DNA from: JAQGMV01 sp050260255
GTDB taxonomy: Bacteria; Pseudomonadota; Gammaproteobacteria; Burkholderiales; SG8-41
Reading direction: 5' to 3'
NCBI GenBank assembly: GCA_050260255.1
Contig: JBLNBW010000253.1
Span: 1 to 8,290, forward strand
Length of the DNA: 8,290 nucleotides
Part shown: positions 4,778 to 8,290 of the stretch, piece after piece
How the letters are laid out: each line of letters opens with the position of its first letter
Numbering within the stretch: the first letter of the stretch is position 1
The notes under the pieces: generated by a model
The model's input: the letters and a program-made list of their open reading frames with translations, nothing else
What the model was told of the DNA's origin: nothing
Database searches by the model: none
Program-made: the position numbers and the translations under genes

Positions 4778-5938
4778 TCAATCCGCCTGCTTGCGCAAAA
4801 ACGCCGGGATGTCGAGCATCTCCACGCCCGATTGCCGCATGGCTTCGACCGTTTCGGCACGATTGCGACGGCGTATGACGGCCGGCTGATCGAGCGCGTC
4901 GTAGTCGACCTCGAGCGGCTGGTTGTCCGTGCCGGTTTTCTGCGCCACCACGGTGAGCGGTTTCGCCTGCTGGCGCGTGACCGGCTTGCCGAGCCCCGTG
5001 GCGACGATCGTCACGCGCAGGCTGTCCTCGAGATTGTCGTCGTATACGGTGCCCACGATCACGGTCGCGGATTCGGCCGCGAACGCCTTGATCGTCTCCA
5101 TCACGTCGTACATCTCCTGCAGCTGAAAGCTCGCACGGCTTGCCGAGATGTTGACCAGCACGCCGCGCGCATCCGAGATGTTGATGTCCTCGAGCAGCGG
5201 GCACGCAACCGCTTGTTCGGCGGCGGCACGCGCGCGATCGGGGCCGGCCGCCTTCGCCGAGCCCATCATCGCCATGCCCATCTCCCCCATCACCGTGCGC
5301 ACGTCCGCGAAGTCGACGTTGATCATGCCGGGGCAGCTGATGATCTCCGCGATGCCGGCCACGGCGCCGTGCAGCACGTCGTTGGCGGCCTTGAACGCAT
5401 CGTCCAGCGTTACCTGCGTGCCGAGCACCTGCATCAGCTTGTCGTTCGGAATGACGATCAACGAATCGACATGCTGAGCGAGGGCATCCAGGCCTTCCTG
5501 AGCGATGCGTTGGCGCTTGCCCTCGAACGCAAAGGGCTTGGTCACTACCGCGACGGTCAGGATGCCGAGCTCTTTGGCGACTTCCGCGACGACCGGCGCC
5601 GCGCCAGTTCCGGTGCCGCCACCCATGCCGGCGGTGAGGAACAGCATGTCGGCGCCGGCGATCATCTCGGCGATACGCTCGCGATCCTCCAGCGCGGCAT
5701 TGCGCCCGATCTCGGGATTCGCGCCCGCGCCCAGACCCTTGGTGATGTTGGTGCCGAGCTGTACCTGCACCTTCGCCTGGTTGCGCTTCAGCGCCTGGGC
5801 GTCGGTGTTCGCGACAATGAATTCCACGCCCTGCACGCCTTGCGCAATCATGTGGTCCACCGCGTTGCCGCCGCAGCCGCCCACGCCCACGACCTTGATC
5901 ACCGCTTCCTGGGTCTGCGTATCGATAAGTTCTATCAT
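4778..5938 (-). CDS. ftsZ: FtsZ, tubulin-like cell division GTPase
   Basis: FtsZ polymerises at midcell in the presence of GTP to form the Z ring that recruits the divisome. It has 386 residues. Visible: VVGVGGCGGNAV at 16-27, NTDAQAL at 44-50, tubulin signature GGGTGTG at 106-112, T7 synergy loop NVDFAD at 207-212 with the GTP-hydrolysing acidic residues D209 and D212, a short variable linker at about 318-373, and the conserved C-terminal peptide EMLDIPAFLRKQ at 373-384 that binds FtsA. The start is the ATG at 5938, not the in-frame ATG at 5974, because AAGGAG lies 7 bases before it and MIELIDTQ is the normal betaproteobacterial N-terminus. It follows ftsA after 103 bases and precedes lpxC. 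All functional residues appear intact. Confidence 0.99.
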   Translation of the reverse strand: MIELIDTQTQEAVIKVVGVGGCGGNAVDHMIAQGVQGVEFIVANTDAQALKRNQAKVQVQLGTNITKGLGAGANPEIGRNAALEDRERIAEMIAGADMLFLTAGMGGGTGTGAAPVVAEVAKELGILTVAVVTKPFAFEGKRQRIAQEGLDALAQHVDSLIVIPNDKLMQVLGTQVTLDDAFKAANDVLHGAVAGIAEIISCPGMINVDFADVRTVMGEMGMAMMGSAKAAGPDRARAAAEQAVACPLLEDINISDARGVLVNISASRASFQLQEMYDVMETIKAFAAESATVIVGTVYDDNLEDSLRVTIVATGLGKPVTRQQAKPLTVVAQKTGTDNQPLEVDYDALDQPAVIRRRNRAETVEAMRQSGVEMLDIPAFLRKQAD

Positions 5939-5945
5939 CTGTTCT

Positions 5946-5951
5946 CTCCTT
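5946..5951 (-). promoter_or_regulatory. Strong Shine-Dalgarno of ftsZ
   Basis: AAGGAG in minus-strand reading, 7 bases before the ATG at 5938. It is the best ribosome binding site in the window, in contrast to the weak sites of ftsQ, ftsA, lpxC and secA. It fits the need for far more FtsZ than FtsA or FtsQ and fixes the ftsZ start. Confidence 0.9.
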
Positions 5952-5957
5952 TGTGCG

Positions 5958-5974
5958 TCGATTTCAAAAATCAA
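5958..5974 (-). other. Small A/T-rich inverted repeat in the ftsA-ftsZ gap
   Basis: TTGATTT, loop TTG, AAATCGA in minus-strand reading: seven pairs including one G-U. It lies 6 bases upstream of the ftsZ Shine-Dalgarno in otherwise GC-rich DNA. It may be no more than an A/T-rich translation-friendly leader. The rest of the 103-base gap shows no convincing promoter. Confidence 0.25.
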
Positions 5975-6041
5975 TTGAGCTGTCCGTGTCTTCGTCGTTC
6001 CGCGCTCACGAAGCGCCCGATGCGCGCCCCGCTACGCCTCT

Positions 6042-7283
6042 TTAGAAATTTCCTTTGAACCATGCCTTCATGCGCTCCAGCATGTGCTGGAAAGAGCTGA
6101 TCTGCATTTGCGCGATTTCGCGCTGCCGGTATTGCTGCATGCCGGCGAGCAGCAAGCCCACCCCTGTGGAGTAACGGGGATGCCGCACCACTTCCGCGAG
6201 CCCCCCGCTGTAATTCGGCTGCCCGACTCTCACGGGCATATGGAAAATTTCTTCGCCGAGCTCGACCATGCCCTGCATCATGCTCGACCCGCCGGTGAGC
6301 ACGATGCCCGACGAAAGGAGATCCTCGTAGCCGCTGCGCCGCAGCTCGGCCTGCACCAGCGAATAGAGCTCTTCGACGCGAGGCTCTATCACTTCGGCGA
6401 GCGTCTTGCGCGAAAGCTCGCGGGTGCTGCGCTCCCCCACGCCCGGCACCTCGACCATCTGCTGGGGATCGGCGAGCTGCGACAGCGCGCAGCCATAGCG
6501 CTGCTTGATGTCTTCCGCGTCCTTCGTCGGCGTGCGCAGCGCCATCGCTATGTCGTTCGTGATCTGGTCGCCGGCGATCGGAATCACCGCGGTATGCCGT
6601 ATCGCGCCGTGGGTGAAGACCGCGACATCCGTGGTACCGCCGCCGATGTCGACGAGCGCGACGCCCAGGTCTTTCTCGTCGTCCGAGATCACCGCGAGGG
6701 CGGAGGCGAGCGGCTGCAGGATGAGGTCGCGCGCTTCGAGCCCGCAGCGCCGTACGCACTTGATGATGTTCTGCGCCGCCGACACTGCACCGGTGACGAT
6801 GTGCACCTTGACCTCGAGGCGCACGCCCGACATGCCGAGCGGCTCGCGCACGTCTTCCTGACCGTCGATGATGAATTCCTGGTTGAGGATGTGCAGGATT
6901 TGCTGATCGTTCGGTATCTGCACCGCCTTCGCGGTCTCGATCACGCGGTCGATGTCCATCTGGGACACTTCCTTGTCCTTGATGGCGACCATGCCCTGCG
7001 AATTGAAGCTCTTGATGTGGCTGCCGGCGATGCCGGTATACACCTCGGAAATCTTGCAGTCGGCCATCAGCTCCGCTTCTTCGAGCGCGCGCTGTATCGC
7101 GGCGACCGTCGTTTCGATGTTCACCACCACGCCCTTCTTCAGGCCGCGTGACGGCGAGCTGCCCATGCCGATGATCTCGAAGCCCCCTTCCGGCTTCACC
7201 TCGGCGACGATGGCGGCGATTTTCGACGTCCCTATGTCGAGACCCACGATCAGATTTTTTCTGCTCTCTCTTGGTTTGCTCAT
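6042..7283 (-). CDS. ftsA: FtsA, actin-like cell division protein
   Basis: FtsA is an actin-fold ATPase that tethers FtsZ polymers to the inner membrane and recruits later divisome proteins. It has 413 residues, about the family length. Visible: phosphate-1 motif GLDIGTSK at 14-21, the 1C SHS2-like region at about 90-165, phosphate-2 VDIGGGTTD at 211-219, adenosine motif VLTGGSSMMQG at 328-338, and a C-terminal amphipathic membrane-targeting helix MLERMKAWFKGNF at 401-413. The ATG at 7283 shares ATGA with the ftsQ stop, and the Shine-Dalgarno is poor, so translation is probably coupled to ftsQ. ftsZ follows 103 bases downstream. Nothing is missing or broken. Confidence 0.98.
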   Translation of the reverse strand: MSKPRESRKNLIVGLDIGTSKIAAIVAEVKPEGGFEIIGMGSSPSRGLKKGVVVNIETTVAAIQRALEEAELMADCKISEVYTGIAGSHIKSFNSQGMVAIKDKEVSQMDIDRVIETAKAVQIPNDQQILHILNQEFIIDGQEDVREPLGMSGVRLEVKVHIVTGAVSAAQNIIKCVRRCGLEARDLILQPLASALAVISDDEKDLGVALVDIGGGTTDVAVFTHGAIRHTAVIPIAGDQITNDIAMALRTPTKDAEDIKQRYGCALSQLADPQQMVEVPGVGERSTRELSRKTLAEVIEPRVEELYSLVQAELRRSGYEDLLSSGIVLTGGSSMMQGMVELGEEIFHMPVRVGQPNYSGGLAEVVRHPRYSTGVGLLLAGMQQYRQREIAQMQISSFQHMLERMKAWFKGNF

Positions 7284-8077
7284 GTCTTGTTATCCGCGCT
7301 CCCTGGCCGCGCGCCGGCATGGCGCGCTCCCCGGCCTTGTTGTGTCCCCTGCTGCGCTTTGCCCCCGTGCGGTGCGTCTTTCAGCTCGGCGATGCGCACG
7401 GCAAAGCCGTTCGCATACCGCAGATCCACGTAATCGATGCGCCGCTGCAGACGCCCTACCGATGCGTTGTAGGCCGCGATGTAACGCATGAGCCGCGCTT
7501 CGACTTCGTTGCGTCCGAGCGCGAGCGTCGTGCCCCCGGCGAGTCGCACTTCCCAGGCACGCCGCGGCGTCACCTGAACCTGCACCGGCGTCTTTTTGAT
7601 CGGCTCAAGCGCGCGCTTGAAGAAGTTGTACTGGATCGCGATTTCCTTCGCGCTGCCGGGAGGACCGATGAACGTGGGCAGGTCGCCGTCGTACGCCGCA
7701 CGGAAAAGGTCGCCTTGCACGTTCACGAGCGCCTCGTCACCCCAGCGCGCAAGCGGCACGTGCTCCTCGACGCTCACCTCCAGGCGATCCGGCCATTTGC
7801 GCCGCACGTTCACCGAACGCACCCATGGCAGCTTCTCGAACGCGCTGCGCGCGGCCGGCAGGTTGAGCGTAAAGAAGTTGCCTTTCAACTCGGTTTTCAC
7901 GATGTCGGCGACCTGCTCGTACGTCACGTGCGCGGGCTTGCCGAGAACTTCCACCTCGCGCAAAGGAAAGATCGGCAGGTGTATGACGTACAACACCGCC
8001 GCATAGCCGACAGCCAACCCCGCGAACGCGTAGAGCGCGGTCGCGATGCGGTTGAGCTGATCGGGCTTATCCCACAT
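7280..8077 (-). CDS. ftsQ: FtsQ, bitopic divisome protein
   Basis: FtsQ is a single-pass inner-membrane protein whose periplasmic domain binds FtsB/FtsL and links early and late division proteins. It has 265 residues. Visible: a short cytoplasmic N-terminus, a transmembrane segment at about 13-33, a POTRA domain at about 38-107 (PLREVEVLGKPAHVTYEQV through RKWPDRLEVSVEEHVPLARW), then the beta domain ending in the conserved DLRYANGFAV at 218-227. Residues 235-265 form a Gly/Gln/Ala/Arg-rich, probably disordered tail (GGKAQQGTQQGRGARHAG), poorly conserved in type. The ATG at 8077 lies inside the end of ddl (11-base overlap), and the stop overlaps the ftsA start, so ddl-ftsQ-ftsA are one translational unit. 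Confidence 0.97.
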   Translation of the reverse strand: MWDKPDQLNRIATALYAFAGLAVGYAAVLYVIHLPIFPLREVEVLGKPAHVTYEQVADIVKTELKGNFFTLNLPAARSAFEKLPWVRSVNVRRKWPDRLEVSVEEHVPLARWGDEALVNVQGDLFRAAYDGDLPTFIGPPGSAKEIAIQYNFFKRALEPIKKTPVQVQVTPRRAWEVRLAGGTTLALGRNEVEARLMRYIAAYNASVGRLQRRIDYVDLRYANGFAVRIAELKDAPHGGKAQQGTQQGRGARHAGARPGSADNKT

Positions 8078-8290
8078 GCGCCGACTCCAGTATCCGCAGC
8101 ACGAGCTCGTCGAACGAGATACCGATGGCGCGTGCCGCCATGGGCACGAGGCTGTGATCCGTCATGCCGGGCACGGTGTTGACCTCGAGCAGGTGCGGGT
8201 TGCCCTCACCGTCGACCATCACGTCCACGCGCCCCCAGCCGGGGCATCCGAGCAGGCGGCAACCCGCGCGCGCCCCCGGCGGGATGGGCG
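8067..8290 (-). CDS. ddl: D-alanine--D-alanine ligase, C-terminal 73 residues (5' part beyond the window)
   Basis: Ddl joins two D-alanines with ATP to make the dipeptide used by MurF in peptidoglycan precursor synthesis. The visible end starts at PIPPGARAGCRLLG and stops at TAA 8069-8067. The ATP-grasp C-terminal core is present: GWGRVDVMVD and LLEVNTVPGMTDHSLVPMAA. Fragment residues D22, E35 and N37 keep the spacing of the magnesium ligands D257, E270 and N272 of E. coli DdlB. The final helix (FDELVLRILES) is typical. It overlaps ftsQ by 11 bases, matching the dcw cluster order murC-(murB)-ddl-ftsQ-ftsA-ftsZ. Most of the gene lies beyond the right edge, so I cannot judge its N-terminus or start. 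Confidence 0.96.
   Translation of the reverse strand, partial: PIPPGARAGCRLLGCPGWGRVDVMVDGEGNPHLLEVNTVPGMTDHSLVPMAARAIGISFDELVLRILESAHVG

Noticed and set aside
4621..4860. Minus-strand frame of 79 codons bridging ftsZ and lpxC
   Set aside because: It overlaps the 3' end of ftsZ and the start of lpxC, is Arg/Cys-rich, and contains the lpxC promoter; no sign of being a gene.
5939..5974. N-terminal extension of FtsZ to ATG 5974
   Set aside because: The AAGGAG site at 5951-5946 lies inside the extension and correctly positions the ATG at 5938, which gives the family N-terminus.
5939..6041. A dedicated ftsZ promoter in the ftsA-ftsZ gap
   Set aside because: No -35/-10 pair with acceptable match and spacing; ftsZ promoters could instead lie inside ftsA, which I could not establish by eye.
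4832..6058. Plus-strand frame of 408 codons opposite ftsZ
   Set aside because: Antisense shadow of ftsZ; composition is Arg/His/Asp-rich and it has no family features.
6084..7151. Plus-strand frame of 355 codons opposite ftsA (and a 449-codon minus frame at 5971-7320 overlapping it)
   Set aside because: Both are alternate frames of the intact ftsA gene with low-complexity Arg/Gly/His-rich translations.
7271..8182. Plus-strand frame of 303 codons opposite ftsQ and the end of ddl
   Set aside because: Shadow of ftsQ; no domain recognised and coding evidence on the minus strand is decisive.
1..8290. Mobile elements, CRISPR arrays, tRNA/rRNA genes, phage or defence genes
   Set aside because: None seen: no array-type repeats, no transposase or integrase features, and nearly all of the sequence is explained by conserved housekeeping genes.

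Overview
The window is a stretch of bacterial chromosome, GC-rich with strongly G/C-biased third codon positions. Gene order and protein sequences point to a betaproteobacterium (Burkholderiales/Nitrosomonadales-like). I cannot name a genus. The window covers the 3' end of the dcw (division and cell wall) cluster and the genes that follow it, up to secA. No mobile element, CRISPR array, tRNA or rRNA is visible. This is core-genome housekeeping DNA, not an accessory island.

Reading down the minus strand from the right edge: the last 73 codons of ddl (D-Ala-D-Ala ligase, cut by the window edge), ftsQ, ftsA and ftsZ. ddl/ftsQ overlap by 11 bases and ftsQ/ftsA share an ATGA overlap. ftsZ follows after a 103-base gap and has a very strong Shine-Dalgarno. 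A 123-base gap after ftsZ holds stem-loops and a good extended -10 sigma70-type promoter that would drive lpxC (first committed step of lipid A synthesis). lpxC appears to start with TTG. Next comes a 61-residue two-helix membrane protein of unknown function.

Its tail overlaps, convergently, the only plus-strand gene: a DUF721/DciA family protein (helicase-loader type). dciA in turn is divergent from a membrane-anchored M23 (LytM-type) peptidase gene, with only 19 bases between the two start codons. The peptidase gene ends at a textbook intrinsic terminator. A 202-base gap then leads to secA (preprotein translocase ATPase), of which the first 642 codons are present before the left edge.

Together the genes link peptidoglycan precursor synthesis (ddl), septal ring assembly (ftsQAZ), outer-membrane lipid A synthesis (lpxC), peptidoglycan hydrolysis (M23) and export (secA), with a replication-linked gene (dciA) inserted in the opposite direction.

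The least ordinary part is the secA leader (about 1925-2060). A second terminator-like hairpin with a T run lies just before secA in the direction of transcription. An extra upstream copy of one hairpin arm could pair with the other arm and compete with the terminator. A short open frame runs through the hairpin and stops at an ATGA overlap with the secA start. This looks like a possible transcription attenuator or translation-coupled leader for secA, but it rests on sequence pattern alone. SecA also carries an insertion of about 34 residues near its N-terminus.
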